This document shows, one piece after another, positions 55,711-63,921 of a stretch of 64,000 nucleotides of DNA; the stretch's first letter is position 1, and each line of letters begins with the position of its first letter. The translations under genes were made by a program, and so were the position numbers. The notes beneath the pieces were generated by a model, which saw nothing but the letters and a program-made list of their open reading frames with translations, did no database searches and was not told the origin of the DNA. The stretch is taken from the NCBI RefSeq assembly GCF_009749385.1, contig NZ_WBIN01000005.1, forward strand, positions 1 through 64,000, written 5' to 3'. This stretch comes from Agromyces allii (lineage in GTDB: Bacteria; Actinomycetota; Actinomycetes; Actinomycetales; Microbacteriaceae).

Positions 55711-56516
55711 ACGGCGACGGCGCCGCGGATCGCGGGGTGGTGCTGGTAGTCGACGACCTCGAAGTCGTCGTACTCGTAGTCGAAGATCGAGTCGGGCGTG
55801 CGCGTGAGCCGCAGTGTCGGCGGGGCGAACGGTGCGCGGGTGAGCTGCTCCCGCACCTGCTCGACGTGGTTGTCGTAGATGTGGCAGTCGCCGCCCGTCC
55901 AGACGAAGTCGCCGACCTCGAGCCCGGTCTGCGCGGCGACCATGTGGGTGAGCAGCGCGTACGAGGCGATGTTGAACGGCACGCCGAGAAAGAGGTCGGC
56001 GCTGCGCTGGTAGAGCTGGCACGACAGCTTGCCGTCGGCCACGTAGAACTGGAACACCGCGTGGCAGGGCGCGAGGGCCATGTCGGGGATGTCGGCCGGG
56101 TTCCAGGCCGAGACGATGAGCCGGCGCGAATCGGGGTTCGTGCGGATCTGCTCGACGACCTCGGCGATCTGGTCGATCGTCTCGCCGTTCGCGGTGGGCC
56201 AGGAGCGCCACTGCACCCCGTAGACGGGACCGAGCTCGCCGGCCGGATCGGCCCATTCGTCCCAGATGGTGACGCCGTTCTCGCGCAGCCAGGCCACGTT
56301 GGACTCGCCGCGGAGGAACCAGAGCAGCTCGTACGCGATCGACTTGAAGTGCACGCGCTTCGTCGTGACGAGCGGGAACCCCTCGGCGAGGTCGAAGCGC
56401 AGCTGGCGGCCGAACACGCTGGTGGTGCCCGTGCCGGTGCGGTCGGTCTTGCGCGTGCCGTGCTCGAGCACGTCGCGCAGGAGGTCTTCATACGGGGTGC
56501 TGATCGTCTCGGACAT
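55707..56516 (-). CDS. thyA: Thymidylate synthase
   Basis: 269 residues, converts dUMP to dTMP with methylene-tetrahydrofolate. Active-site Cys 151 in [18 protein letters not shown] near 26-31; [16 protein letters not shown] and the dUMP-binding DCHIYDNH follow. The classic ThyA, not ThyX. The ATG at 56516 has no Shine-Dalgarno but TAGCAT ends seven bases upstream. Its promoter side has a 12-base tandem repeat and a 22-bp inverted repeat. Confidence 0.98.
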   Translation of the reverse strand: MSETISTPYEDLLRDVLEHGTRKTDRTGTGTTSVFGRQLRFDLAEGFPLVTTKRVHFKSIAYELLWFLRGESNVAWLRENGVTIWDEWADPAGELGPVYGVQWRSWPTANGETIDQIAEVVEQIRTNPDSRRLIVSAWNPADIPDMALAPCHAVFQFYVADGKLSCQLYQRSADLFLGVPFNIASYALLTHMVAAQTGLEVGDFVWTGGDCHIYDNHVEQVREQLTRAPFAPPTLRLTRTPDSIFDYEYDDFEVVDYQHHPAIRGAVAV

Positions 56517-56523
56517 CGCATCG

Positions 56524-56529
56524 ATGCTA
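56524..56529 (-). promoter_or_regulatory. -10 element of leaderless thyA
   Basis: TAGCAT ends seven bases before the ATG at 56516. Confidence 0.5.
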
Positions 56530-56538
56530 ACCTGGCTC

Positions 56539-56586
56539 GCCGACATCAGGGCCGACATCGGGGCCGACATCGGGGCCGACATCGGG
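56539..56586. repeat. Four tandem copies of a 12-bp unit
   Basis: GCCGACATCGGG repeated four times without spacing; the first copy has one substitution (A for G). It lies upstream of the thyA -10, next to a 22-bp inverted repeat. Each unit is itself partly palindromic (CCGAcatCGG). Confidence 0.9.
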
Positions 56587-56642
56587 CGGATGCCGCGGCG
56601 CGGCGCCGTGCGACCCCCGGCGCGCCGCGGCATCCGCCCGAT
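56581..56642. repeat. 22-bp perfect inverted repeat between divergent genes
   Basis: Arms 56581-56602 and 56621-56642 are exact reverse complements (outer ends ATCGGGCGG and CCGCCCGAT) with an 18-base loop. Each arm contains one copy of the iterated ten-base motif. It sits between the 5' ends of thyA and the thioredoxin gene, so it is not a normal terminator. Confidence 0.9.
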
Positions 56643-56700
56643 CGGCCGGTCGTCGCCCGTCATGCGTCGTCACACTCGACACGCCGTGACGGAGCGCTCG

Positions 56701-56706
56701 TACCCT
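56701..56706 (+). promoter_or_regulatory. -10 element of the leaderless thioredoxin gene
   Basis: TACCCT ends six bases before the ATG at 56713. Confidence 0.5.
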
Positions 56707-56712
56707 TGCCCC

Positions 56713-57186
56713 ATGGACTGGCAGGCGGCGCTCATCGTCGGCCTCGGCCTGCCCGCGCTCGCCACCGCCCTCGGTCTCGTCTGGCGGGCGAGAACGGGTC
56801 GGGTCCGGTCGGCCGCCGGCCTCACCACGACGACGGATGCCGTGTCGACGCGCAGCACGTCGGCCGCCGCGCTCGGGCTCGCCGACGCCGACCTCGGCGA
56901 CACCGCGACGCTCGTGCAGTTCTCCACCGAGTACTGCAGCCGTTGCCCGGCGACCGCCCGGCAGTTGGGCGAGGTCGCCGCCTCGTACGACGGCGTGCGC
57001 CACGTCGAGATCGACCTCACGCATCGGGCCGATCTCGCCGACCGGTTCCACGTCCGGCAGACCCCGACGACGCTGATCCTCCGCGCCGACGGCACCACGA
57101 CCGCGCGCATCGGCGGAGCCCCCCGCCTCGCGGCCGTCCGCACCCACCTCGAGACCCTGATCGGGAGCCCCCATGTCGCATCCTGA
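56713..57186 (+). CDS. Membrane-anchored thioredoxin-like protein
   Basis: 157 residues. One N-terminal membrane helix (about 5-24), a linker rich in Thr/Ala/Ser, and a thioredoxin domain with redox site Cys75-Ser-Arg-Cys78-Pro (FSTEYCSRCP) and the cis-Pro QTPTTL segment. The variant CSRC instead of CGPC and the anchoring separate it from the general TrxA. Its last 14 bases overlap the DUF4395 gene, a pairing seen repeatedly in actinobacteria, so the two probably form one membrane redox unit. Confidence 0.87.
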   Translation: MDWQAALIVGLGLPALATALGLVWRARTGRVRSAAGLTTTTDAVSTRSTSAAALGLADADLGDTATLVQFSTEYCSRCPATARQLGEVAASYDGVRHVEIDLTHRADLADRFHVRQTPTTLILRADGTTTARIGGAPRLAAVRTHLETLIGSPHVAS

Positions 57187-57664
57187 ATCCGTCGCATCCG
57201 ACGCCGCAACGACCGCCGCACCCGCCGGCATCGACCCGCGCGCCCCGCGCTTCTCCGCGGCGATCACCGCCGTGTTCCTCCTCGCCGTCGTCGTGCTGTC
57301 GGTCGCCGGCCTCGACGTCACCGCGTGGGCGCTGCTCACCGTGCTCTCCGCGATCTTCCTCTGGGGTGCGGTCGCGGGTGTGAAGCGGCATCCGTTCGGC
57401 GTGCTCTTCCGCACGTTCGTGCGGCCGCGCCTGGCGCCGCCGACCGAGCTCGAAGACCCGCGCCCGCCGACCTTCGCCCAGCTCGTCGGCTTCATCGTGA
57501 CGATCGTCGGCGTCGTGCTCGGCCTGTTCGGCGTCGAGTACGCGGTCGCGATCGCGGCGGGCTTCGCGTTCATCGCGGCGTTCCTGAACGCGGTCTTCGA
57601 CTACTGCCTCGGATGCCAGATCTACCTGCTGCTCGTTCGCGCGCGTCTGCTGCAGCGGGCCTGA
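57173..57664 (+). CDS. DUF4395 membrane protein
   Basis: 163 residues with about four membrane helices: paired helices at 30-48 and 52-68 and a C-terminal pair at 105-125 and 128-150. The DUF4395 features are DPRAPRFSAAITA near the start, the RTFVRPRLAPPTELEDPRPPTFAQ loop and FDYCLGCQIYLLL at the end. The Cys-Leu-Gly-Cys pair is at the membrane edge and may be a partner for the thioredoxin encoded by the overlapping upstream gene. Function not established. Confidence 0.85.
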   Translation: MSHPESVASDAATTAAPAGIDPRAPRFSAAITAVFLLAVVVLSVAGLDVTAWALLTVLSAIFLWGAVAGVKRHPFGVLFRTFVRPRLAPPTELEDPRPPTFAQLVGFIVTIVGVVLGLFGVEYAVAIAAGFAFIAAFLNAVFDYCLGCQIYLLLVRARLLQRA

Positions 57665-57741
57665 CATCCCGCTCGCGCAGGCCTGCCGTTCGGCACCCGT
57701 CGCGGGCTAGGCTGAGGGCTCCGGCTCGACGAGGAGGACCC

Positions 57742-58167
57742 ATGGCCGTCACGAGTGAATCGACCACCGTCTGGACCGGCACGCTTGCCGGCGGTTCGGG
57801 CACGACCAAGCTCGACTCCTCGGGAGTCGCCGAGTTCCCCGTCAACTGGCGGGCGCGCTCCGAGGGCGAGGCGGGCACCACGAACCCCGAAGAGCTGCTC
57901 GGCGCCGCGCACTCGTCGTGCTACTCGATGGCCCTCGCACATGCGCTGACGGGTGCCGGGCACGCGCCCGAGTCGATCCAGACCACGGCGGCCGTCACGT
58001 TCGAGGCCGGTCGGGGCGTGCTCGGCAGCCACCTGCTGGTGAGTGCACGCGTTCCTGGCCTCACCGAGGCGGAGTTCGAGGCGTTCGCCGAAGACGCCAA
58101 GGCGAACTGCCCGATCTCGAAGGCGCTCACGGGCATCCCGATCACGATCGAAGCCGAACTCGCCTGA
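57742..58167 (+). CDS. OsmC-family peroxiredoxin
   Basis: 141 residues. OsmC proteins reduce organic hydroperoxides with two Cys; here Cys 60 in AAHSSCYSMALA and Cys 123 in KANCPISKAL. The NPEELLGAAHSSC motif is diagnostic of the OsmC rather than the Ohr branch. GAGGAGGACCC before the ATG at 57742 is a strong Shine-Dalgarno. The TIGR01777 gene starts one base after its stop, so the two are cotranscribed. Confidence 0.92.
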   Translation: MAVTSESTTVWTGTLAGGSGTTKLDSSGVAEFPVNWRARSEGEAGTTNPEELLGAAHSSCYSMALAHALTGAGHAPESIQTTAAVTFEAGRGVLGSHLLVSARVPGLTEAEFEAFAEDAKANCPISKALTGIPITIEAELA

Positions 58168-58168
58168 C

Positions 58169-59071
58169 GTGCGAGTGCTCATCGCCGGCGCGTCCGGCTT
58201 CATCGGCACGGCGCTCGTCGAGCGCCTCGCCGCCGAAGGGCACGAGGTGCTGCGCCTCGTGCGCCGTCGCACCGCGTCGCCCGATGAGGTGACCTGGTCG
58301 CCCGCGGCGGGCATCATCGACTTCACGGTCATGGATCGCGTCGACGCCGTGATCAACCTGTCGGGCGCGTCGCTGTCGCACCTTCCCTGGACGAAGTCGT
58401 ACCGTGCCGACATCCTCGAATCGCGGGTGAGTGCGACCCGCACCCTCGCCGACGCGATGCGCAAGGCGCGCACTCCCCCGGCCGTGTTCCTCAGCGGCTC
58501 GGCCGTGGGCTACTACGGCAACCGGCCGGGCGAACTCCTGACCGAGGCATCGCCCGCCGGCACCGGATTCCTCGTCGACGTGGTCGACCGTTGGGAGAAG
58601 GCGGCGCGCCTCGCGCCCCACGAGACGCGCACCGTGAACCTGCGCACGGGCCTCGTGATCGGCCGCGGCGGCGCGATGAAACCGGTCGGCCTGATGACCA
58701 AGCTCGGCATCTCGGCGCGTCTCGGCACGGGCGGGCAGCACTGGCCCTGGGTCGCGCTCGACGACGAGGTGTCGGCGATCGTGCACCTGCTCGACTCACC
58801 GCTCGCCGGCCCGGTCGACATCGTCGGCCCGACGCCAGCGACCGCCGATCGGGTGATGGGCGCGATGGCGACGCGCATGCATCGCCCGTACTCGCTCGCG
58901 GTGCCAGAGCGGGTGCTCGGCATGGCGCTCGGTCAAGCGGCCGACGACCTGCTGCTCGCGAGCCAGAAGGTCGTGCCCCAGCGACTGCTCGACGACGGGT
59001 TCGCGTTCGCCCACGAGACCGTGGAGTCCGCGATCGACGCGATGCTCAGCTCGCCCGCTCGAGCTCGATAG
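58169..59071 (+). CDS. TIGR01777-family NAD(P)-binding epimerase
   Basis: 300 residues of the atypical short-chain dehydrogenase group that includes YfcH. Rossmann GASGFIGTALVERL at the N-terminus, INLSGASL, SGSAVGYYGNR (catalytic S and Y), WPWVALDDEVSAIVHLL, and a C-terminal DUF1731 region with RVLGMALGQAADDLLLASQKVVPQRLLDDGFAF. Substrate unknown. GTG at 58169 follows the OsmC stop by one base. Its 3' end overlaps the convergent TPR gene by 26 bases. Confidence 0.9.
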   Translation: MRVLIAGASGFIGTALVERLAAEGHEVLRLVRRRTASPDEVTWSPAAGIIDFTVMDRVDAVINLSGASLSHLPWTKSYRADILESRVSATRTLADAMRKARTPPAVFLSGSAVGYYGNRPGELLTEASPAGTGFLVDVVDRWEKAARLAPHETRTVNLRTGLVIGRGGAMKPVGLMTKLGISARLGTGGQHWPWVALDDEVSAIVHLLDSPLAGPVDIVGPTPATADRVMGAMATRMHRPYSLAVPERVLGMALGQAADDLLLASQKVVPQRLLDDGFAFAHETVESAIDAMLSSPARAR

Positions 59072-59486
59072 CCCGCCGAACCGCATGCCGCGCGCGTCGG
59101 CGGTCGCCGGCGGCGTCGTAGGCCATGCCGAGCCGCATCCACGCGCGCCACGAGTCGGGCTCGGACTCGGCTTCGGCGCGGAACCGGTCGAACTCCGCAT
59201 CGGCCGAGGCGCGTACGGCGCGTCCGCTCGCGGTGGTCTCGATGCCGAGGTCGGTCGCGCCCTCGTCTTCGAGTCGTCGCACGAGCCGTTGCGAGTGGAT
59301 GCCGAACGCGAGCTCGCGCCAGATGGCCCACGCCGCCACGAGCGGCAGCACGATCAGGGCGATGCCCATGACGATCGCGACGGGTTCGCCCGTGCCCACG
59401 AACTGCACGGCGCGCCATCCGACGAGCGCCACGTAGACCGCGAGCAGCACCGCCATCGAGACGGCGCCGATCTTCGCCCCGCTCAT
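59046..59486 (-). CDS. Membrane protein with a C-terminal TPR-like repeat
   Basis: 146 residues. Two membrane helices (about 8-30 and 36-58) are followed by a soluble helical tail; DSWRAWMRLGMAYDAAGDRRRARHAVRRAIELERA is one TPR unit (W/L/G/Y/A/A positions). No family name recognised. ATG at 59486 overlaps the dapB stop by four bases, so it is translated from the dapB message. Its end is antisense to the TIGR01777 gene. Confidence 0.75.
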   Translation of the reverse strand: MSGAKIGAVSMAVLLAVYVALVGWRAVQFVGTGEPVAIVMGIALIVLPLVAAWAIWRELAFGIHSQRLVRRLEDEGATDLGIETTASGRAVRASADAEFDRFRAEAESEPDSWRAWMRLGMAYDAAGDRRRARHAVRRAIELERAS

Positions 59487-60286
59487 TCGGCGGCGGGGAC
59501 GGCGGGGACGGTCGGGTCGGCGGGAGCCGCGGGAGCCGCTGCCGCACCGGGCAGGTCGAGTCCGAGGAGCGCCCCGAGTCCGACGGTCACGCCGGTCGCC
59601 TCGGTGGCGCGGCGCAGAGCGAGCAGGATGCCGGCCTCGTAGGAGCTCGGCGAGAGGGTGGAGTGGGCGATCGTGAGGGTCTCGCCGTCGCCGCCGAGCA
59701 CGACGCGCTGCTCGGCGAGCAGGCCCGACATGCGCAGGCTGTGCACCGGCACTCCCGACACGAGCTGGCCGCGCGCGCGCTGGTCGGCGTGCGGGGCCTC
59801 GACCGGGCCGGCGGCGGCGCGCGCCTCGCCGATGAGCTCGGCGGTGCGCACGGCCGTGCCCGAGGGCGAGTCGACCTTGCCCGCGTGGTGCGCCTCGACG
59901 ATCTCGATGGAGTCGAACCAGGGGGCCGCGAGCGCGGCGAACGCGGTGCCGAGCGTGCTGCCGATGGAGAAGTTCGGGATGAAGAGCACCGCGCCGGCCT
60001 CGTCGTGACCGCGCACGAAGCGCTCGATCTCGGCGATGCGGTCGGACGACCAGCCGGAGGTGCCCACGACGATCGGGATGCCGGCGCCGGTCGCGAACTC
60101 GACGATGCCAGCGCTCGCGGCGGGGTGCGTGACGTCGAGCACGACATCGGCGCCGAGCATCTCGTCGAGCTCGGACTTCGACGACAGCGCCGCGTGCAGT
60201 TCGAGGTCTTCGGCCCCCTCGACGAGTGCGAGTGCCAGCTTGCCCATTTTGCCCGTGGCCCCGGCCACGGCGACCCGTATCGTCAC
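59483..60286 (-). CDS. dapB: 4-hydroxy-tetrahydrodipicolinate reductase
   Basis: 267 residues from GTG 60286. NAD(P)-binding GATGKMG near the start, HPAASAG, catalytic EAHHAGKVDSPSGTA (His and Lys), and SYEAGILLALR at the C-terminal domain. A GTG three codons upstream (60295) is possible, but TAGGGT ends exactly seven bases before 60286. The Ala/Pro tail after residue 245 is low complexity. It supplies tetrahydrodipicolinate to the DAP route with dapA and dapF. Confidence 0.95.
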   Translation of the reverse strand: MTIRVAVAGATGKMGKLALALVEGAEDLELHAALSSKSELDEMLGADVVLDVTHPAASAGIVEFATGAGIPIVVGTSGWSSDRIAEIERFVRGHDEAGAVLFIPNFSIGSTLGTAFAALAAPWFDSIEIVEAHHAGKVDSPSGTAVRTAELIGEARAAAGPVEAPHADQRARGQLVSGVPVHSLRMSGLLAEQRVVLGGDGETLTIAHSTLSPSSYEAGILLALRRATEATGVTVGLGALLGLDLPGAAAAPAAPADPTVPAVPAAE

Positions 60287-60293
60287 GTGCTTC

Positions 60294-60299
60294 ACCCTA
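60294..60299 (-). promoter_or_regulatory. -10 element of leaderless dapB
   Basis: TAGGGT ends seven bases before the GTG at 60286. It faces the GNAT -10 (60312-60317) in a 38-base divergent promoter. Confidence 0.45.
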
Positions 60300-60311
60300 C
60301 CAAGCGCCGAT

Positions 60312-60317
60312 TAGGCT
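60312..60317 (+). promoter_or_regulatory. -10 element of the leaderless GNAT gene
   Basis: TAGGCT ends seven bases before the ATG at 60325. Confidence 0.5.
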
Positions 60318-60324
60318 GAGCCGC

Positions 60325-60843
60325 ATGCAGTTCCGAGCGGTGCCGGTCAGCGGCGCAGAGGCCCACGGCATGCTCACGGCGTACTTCGCGGAGCGTGCGG
60401 CCGGGTTCCCCGTCGAGCAGGGCGAGTACCGTCCGACGTTCCCCGTCGACGCCGCGTTCACCCCGCCCGACGGCGTCTTCCTCATCGTCGACGACCCGTC
60501 CGAGCCCGTCGACGGCGACGGGGCCGATGCCTCTGGCACGACGGGCATCGGCTGCGGGGGCATCCGGCGCATCGAGCCCGACCCTGCGACCGGCCTCGTG
60601 CGCTACGAGATCAAGCACCTCTGGCTGACGGATGCCGCGCGCGGGCGTGGCACCGGACGCGCCCTGCTCGTCGAGCTCGAACGCCGTGCCCGCGAGTTCG
60701 GCGCGGAGGAGCTCGTGCTCGACACGAACGCGAGCCTCGCGGCCGCGGGCGGCCTCTACCGCTCGAGCGGCTTCACCGAGATCCCGCCGTACAACGACAA
60801 CCCGAACGCCACGACCTGGTACGCGAAGCGGCTCGCCGGCTGA
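60325..60843 (+). CDS. GNAT-family N-acetyltransferase
   Basis: 172 residues, one GNAT domain: LWLTDAARGRGTGRALLVELERRAREFGAEELVLDTN contains motif A (R-G-R-G-T-G-R) and the LVLDTN strand; GGLYRSSGFTEIPPYNDNPNATTWYAKRL is the typical C-terminus. An acidic insert (about 58-74) lies before the core. Substrate unknown. Divergent from dapB with which it shares a very short promoter region. Confidence 0.88.
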   Translation: MQFRAVPVSGAEAHGMLTAYFAERAAGFPVEQGEYRPTFPVDAAFTPPDGVFLIVDDPSEPVDGDGADASGTTGIGCGGIRRIEPDPATGLVRYEIKHLWLTDAARGRGTGRALLVELERRAREFGAEELVLDTNASLAAAGGLYRSSGFTEIPPYNDNPNATTWYAKRLAG

Positions 60844-60912
60844 GGCGCCGCAGCCGACCCGACGACGCCGGCACGCGGCATCCGCACGCCCGGACTCGGC
60901 GGCGCAGCGCGG

Positions 60913-61515
60913 TCAGACCGCGAAGGACTCGGGCAGGCCCGTGCGCAGCTCGAACGGAAGGTGCGCGAGGTCGTTGTGCACGACGAGGTTCCAGGGACGG
61001 CCGCTGCGCTGGGTGAGCACCGTGAGGCCGCAGTTGGCCTGGTTGATCGAGAGCCAGCGCCAGTCGGGGGCGCTGAGCACCTCGCGCACGAACCAGCCGA
61101 TGACGAAGTTGTGCGTGATGAGCAGGTCGTGGCGGTCGTCGCGGTGCGAACGCAGGAACTCGGCCGCGGCGTCCTCCATCTGAGCGGTGCCGGCCTCGAT
61201 CTCGGCCTCGGTGACCGAGCCGAAGAACGCGTCGTAGGCCTTCGGCGTGGCGGGCGCCGGCCCCGACGGGATGCAGTCGAAGAGCAGGGCCGACGGCTCG
61301 GGCGAGAGCGACGGCATCTTCGCCGCGATGATCTCGGCGGTCTCGGTCGCGCGCTGCAGCGGCGAGTGCCAGGCGTTGTCGAACGGGATGCCGCCGAGCC
61401 GCTCGGCCAGCAGCTCGGCCTGCCGACGGCCGCGCGGCGACAGGGGGCCGTCCTGCAGGCCGTGTTCGGCGTCGAGCTGTTCGCCGTGGCGGACGAGGTA
61501 GAGGTGGTGTGGCAC
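60913..61515 (-). CDS. Histidine phosphatase family protein
   Basis: 200 residues, phosphoglycerate-mutase-like fold. The phosphohistidine motif is LVRHGEQ near residues 7-13; the second His is in LLITHNFVIGWFV. The substrate-selecting middle is unlike glycolytic mutase, so it is an unspecified phosphatase. GTG at 61515 is preceded by AGGAAGCG. It follows the M16 peptidase by 53 bases and may be cotranscribed. Confidence 0.88.
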   Translation of the reverse strand: MPHHLYLVRHGEQLDAEHGLQDGPLSPRGRRQAELLAERLGGIPFDNAWHSPLQRATETAEIIAAKMPSLSPEPSALLFDCIPSGPAPATPKAYDAFFGSVTEAEIEAGTAQMEDAAAEFLRSHRDDRHDLLITHNFVIGWFVREVLSAPDWRWLSINQANCGLTVLTQRSGRPWNLVVHNDLAHLPFELRTGLPESFAV

Positions 61516-61568
61516 GATGCGCTTCCTGTGCTGGTCGGGGCGTCGGGTCGTCGGTCGGGTGGGTGTCG

Positions 61569-62951
61569 CTAGGCGGCGTCGGAGGTCGGGGGCAGGTCGA
61601 TGGCGTCGGCGAAGTCGGCCTCCTCGCTCGCGCCGACGGCGACGAGCGAGAAGGGCTGCGCCGCCAGGTCGGCGGCGAGCACGCGGACGTCTTCGGCGGT
61701 GACCCGGGCGATGCGGCGGAGCGCCTCGTCGAGGTCGACGAACTCGCCGAGGGTGAGCTCGGCCCGGCCGAGCCGCGACATCCGCGTGTCGGAGTCTTCG
61801 AGCGCGAGCGCGGAGGCCCCCGCCAGCTGACCCGTGGCACGGCGCAGCTCCTCGGCCGTGATGCCGTCGCGCGCGAGGCGCTCGAGTTCGACGCGCATGA
61901 GTTCGGCGACCGTGGGAGCCTTCGAGGGTGCGCAGCCCGCGTACATGCCGAACAGTCCGGCGTCGGAGTACGACGGCGAGAACGAGTACACGGCGTAGGC
62001 GAGTCCTCGGCGTTCGCGCACCTCTTGGAAGAGGCGGGAGGACATGCCCGAGCCGAAGACGGTGTTGAGCACGCTCATGGTCGAGCGGCGCGGGTCGGTG
62101 GCGACGAGCCCGCGTGCCCCGAGCATGAGGTTGACCTGCTCGATGGGACGCTGCACGACCGAGAGCTCGCGCGGCGGTGCGAGCTCGACCGAGGTGCGGG
62201 AGCGGCGCTCGACGGGTGCGGCCTCGATCGCCAGGTTCCACCCGCCGGCGGTCAGCGCGCGCTCGAGCGCGGCGACGAGCTCGTCGTGGTCGACGGCGCC
62301 CGCCGCGGTGACCACGAGGTCGTTCGGCCGGTAGTTGGCGGCGTAGTGCGCGAAGACCGCCTCGCGAGTCGCCTGGTTGATCGTGTCGGGGCTGCCGCCG
62401 ATGGGGCGCCCGAGCGGGTGCTCGCCGAGCACCGCCTCGAAGAAGCGCTCGTTCGCGACGTCGCCCGGATCGTCGCCCGCCATCGACAGCTCCTCGAGGA
62501 TGACGCCGCGCTCGTTGTCGAACTCGACCGGGTCGAGCAGCGACGACGTGAACATGTCGGAGAGCACCTCGACCGCCATCGGCAGGTCTCGGTCCTGCAC
62601 CTTGGCGTAGTAGCAGGTGTACTCCTTCGCCGTGAGTGCGTTGTGCTCGCCGCCCACGGCGTCGAAGGAGATCGCGATGTCGAGCGCGGTGCGGCTCGGC
62701 GTGCCCTTGAACAGCAGGTGCTCGAGGAAGTGGGTCGAGCCGAACGTCGCCGGATGCACGGCGTCGGCCGCACGCTCGTCGCGAGAGCCGACGGCCACCC
62801 AGAAGCCGATGGTCGCGCTGCGACTGCCCGGGACCTGCTCGGTGAGCACGCGCACACCCGACGGCAGGATCGTTCGTCGAACGCGGGCGTCACCGGCAGC
62901 GGTGAAGGACAGTTCGGCAGTGCCGAGAGGAAGGTCGACGGCGCCGTTCAT
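61569..62951 (-). CDS. M16-family zinc metallopeptidase
   Basis: 460 residues, pitrilysin/processing-peptidase-beta type. The inverted zinc motif is His74-x2-Glu77-His78 (HFLEH), and the distal Glu is at 153-154 (VILEELSM). A non-catalytic C-terminal half with the GLAYAVYSF motif completes the clamp. In actinobacteria this gene commonly follows pnp; only its left side is visible here. No signal peptide, so cytoplasmic. TAGGCT ends seven bases before the ATG. Confidence 0.95.
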   Translation of the reverse strand: MNGAVDLPLGTAELSFTAAGDARVRRTILPSGVRVLTEQVPGSRSATIGFWVAVGSRDERAADAVHPATFGSTHFLEHLLFKGTPSRTALDIAISFDAVGGEHNALTAKEYTCYYAKVQDRDLPMAVEVLSDMFTSSLLDPVEFDNERGVILEELSMAGDDPGDVANERFFEAVLGEHPLGRPIGGSPDTINQATREAVFAHYAANYRPNDLVVTAAGAVDHDELVAALERALTAGGWNLAIEAAPVERRSRTSVELAPPRELSVVQRPIEQVNLMLGARGLVATDPRRSTMSVLNTVFGSGMSSRLFQEVRERRGLAYAVYSFSPSYSDAGLFGMYAGCAPSKAPTVAELMRVELERLARDGITAEELRRATGQLAGASALALEDSDTRMSRLGRAELTLGEFVDLDEALRRIARVTAEDVRVLAADLAAQPFSLVAVGASEEADFADAIDLPPTSDAA

Positions 62952-62958
62952 CCCACCC

Positions 62959-62964
62959 AGCCTA
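62959..62964 (-). promoter_or_regulatory. -10 element of the leaderless M16 gene
   Basis: TAGGCT ends seven bases before the ATG at 62951. Confidence 0.5.
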
Positions 62965-63000
62965 GGCCACGCGTTCGCGCCGTGGTGCTCGGCGCGCGCC

Positions 63001-63921
63001 TCAGTGCGACGCGCGGTCGAGCTCGACGAGCTCCGATCGGTGCAGTTCGACGGATGCCGCGGCGATGAGCGCGTCGACCTGGTCGGCGTTGGTCGCGCTC
63101 ACGACCGGTGCGACGACCGTCGGGCGTGCGAGCAGCCACGCGAGCGCGACCGTGGCCGGGGCCACGGCATGCGTCGCGGCGATCGCGTCGAGGGCCCCGA
63201 GCACGCGGAGCCCGCGTCGACCCAGGTGCACTCCCGCACGGGCGCCGCGGGCATCGTGCTTGACGTCGCTGCGTCGGCGGACCCCTCCTGCGAGGAATCC
63301 GTTCGCGAGCGCGAAGTACGGCATGACCGCGAGTCCCTGCGCGTGCGCGACGAGCTCGGTGGCGCCCTCGAAGGAGCTCCGCTCCATCAGGCTGTAGCGG
63401 GTGGTCAGGGTCTGGAACCGCGGCAGGCCGTTGGCCGCGAGCACGCGGGCCTCGATGAGGCGTTCCGGGCCGAAGTCGCTCGCACCCACCGCGCGGACCT
63501 TGCCGGCGTCGACGAGTGCGCCGACGGCGCCGAGCGACTCCTCGAGCGGCACCTCGGGGTCTTCGCCGTGCAGGTACAGCACGTCGATGCGGTCGGTGCG
63601 CAGTCGCTGCAGGCTCGCGTCGACCGCGGCGCGGATGGTCTGCGGGGCGAGCCCGGGAAGATCCTGGTTGCGGCCGACCTTCGTCATGACGTGCATGCGG
63701 TCGCGCGAGCCGCGCGACGCCATCCACGAGCCGATGATCGATTCGCTGCGCCCTGCGGCGTAGCTGTCGGCCGTGTCGATGAGGTCGCCGCCGGTTCCGG
63801 CGAACCGGTCGAGGATCGCGTAGGCGTCTTCGGAGCCGAGCGTCCACCCGAAGGTGCTCGCGCCGATGGCGAGACGGTGCACGCTCATGTCGGTGTCGCC
63901 GAGCTTCGCGCGGAGCGGCAC
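63001..63921 (-). CDS. Aldo/keto reductase
   Basis: 306 residues from GTG 63921, a TIM-barrel NADPH oxidoreductase. Catalytic set: Asp and Tyr in LIDTADSYAAGRSE, Lys in VMTKVG, His in LYLHGED. NADPH-binding residues lie near VGASDFGPERL and the C-terminal VVAPVVSATNADQV. The KLGDTDMSVHRLAIG start motif argues against the ATG at 63888, which would remove it. The frame stays open to the window edge, so a start beyond 64000 cannot be excluded. Confidence 0.85.
   Translation of the reverse strand: MPLRAKLGDTDMSVHRLAIGASTFGWTLGSEDAYAILDRFAGTGGDLIDTADSYAAGRSESIIGSWMASRGSRDRMHVMTKVGRNQDLPGLAPQTIRAAVDASLQRLRTDRIDVLYLHGEDPEVPLEESLGAVGALVDAGKVRAVGASDFGPERLIEARVLAANGLPRFQTLTTRYSLMERSSFEGATELVAHAQGLAVMPYFALANGFLAGGVRRRSDVKHDARGARAGVHLGRRGLRVLGALDAIAATHAVAPATVALAWLLARPTVVAPVVSATNADQVDALIAAASVELHRSELVELDRASH

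Noticed and set aside
56539..56642. CRISPR-like repeat structure
   Set aside because: The units are 12 bases and contiguous with no spacers, and no cas gene is in the window.
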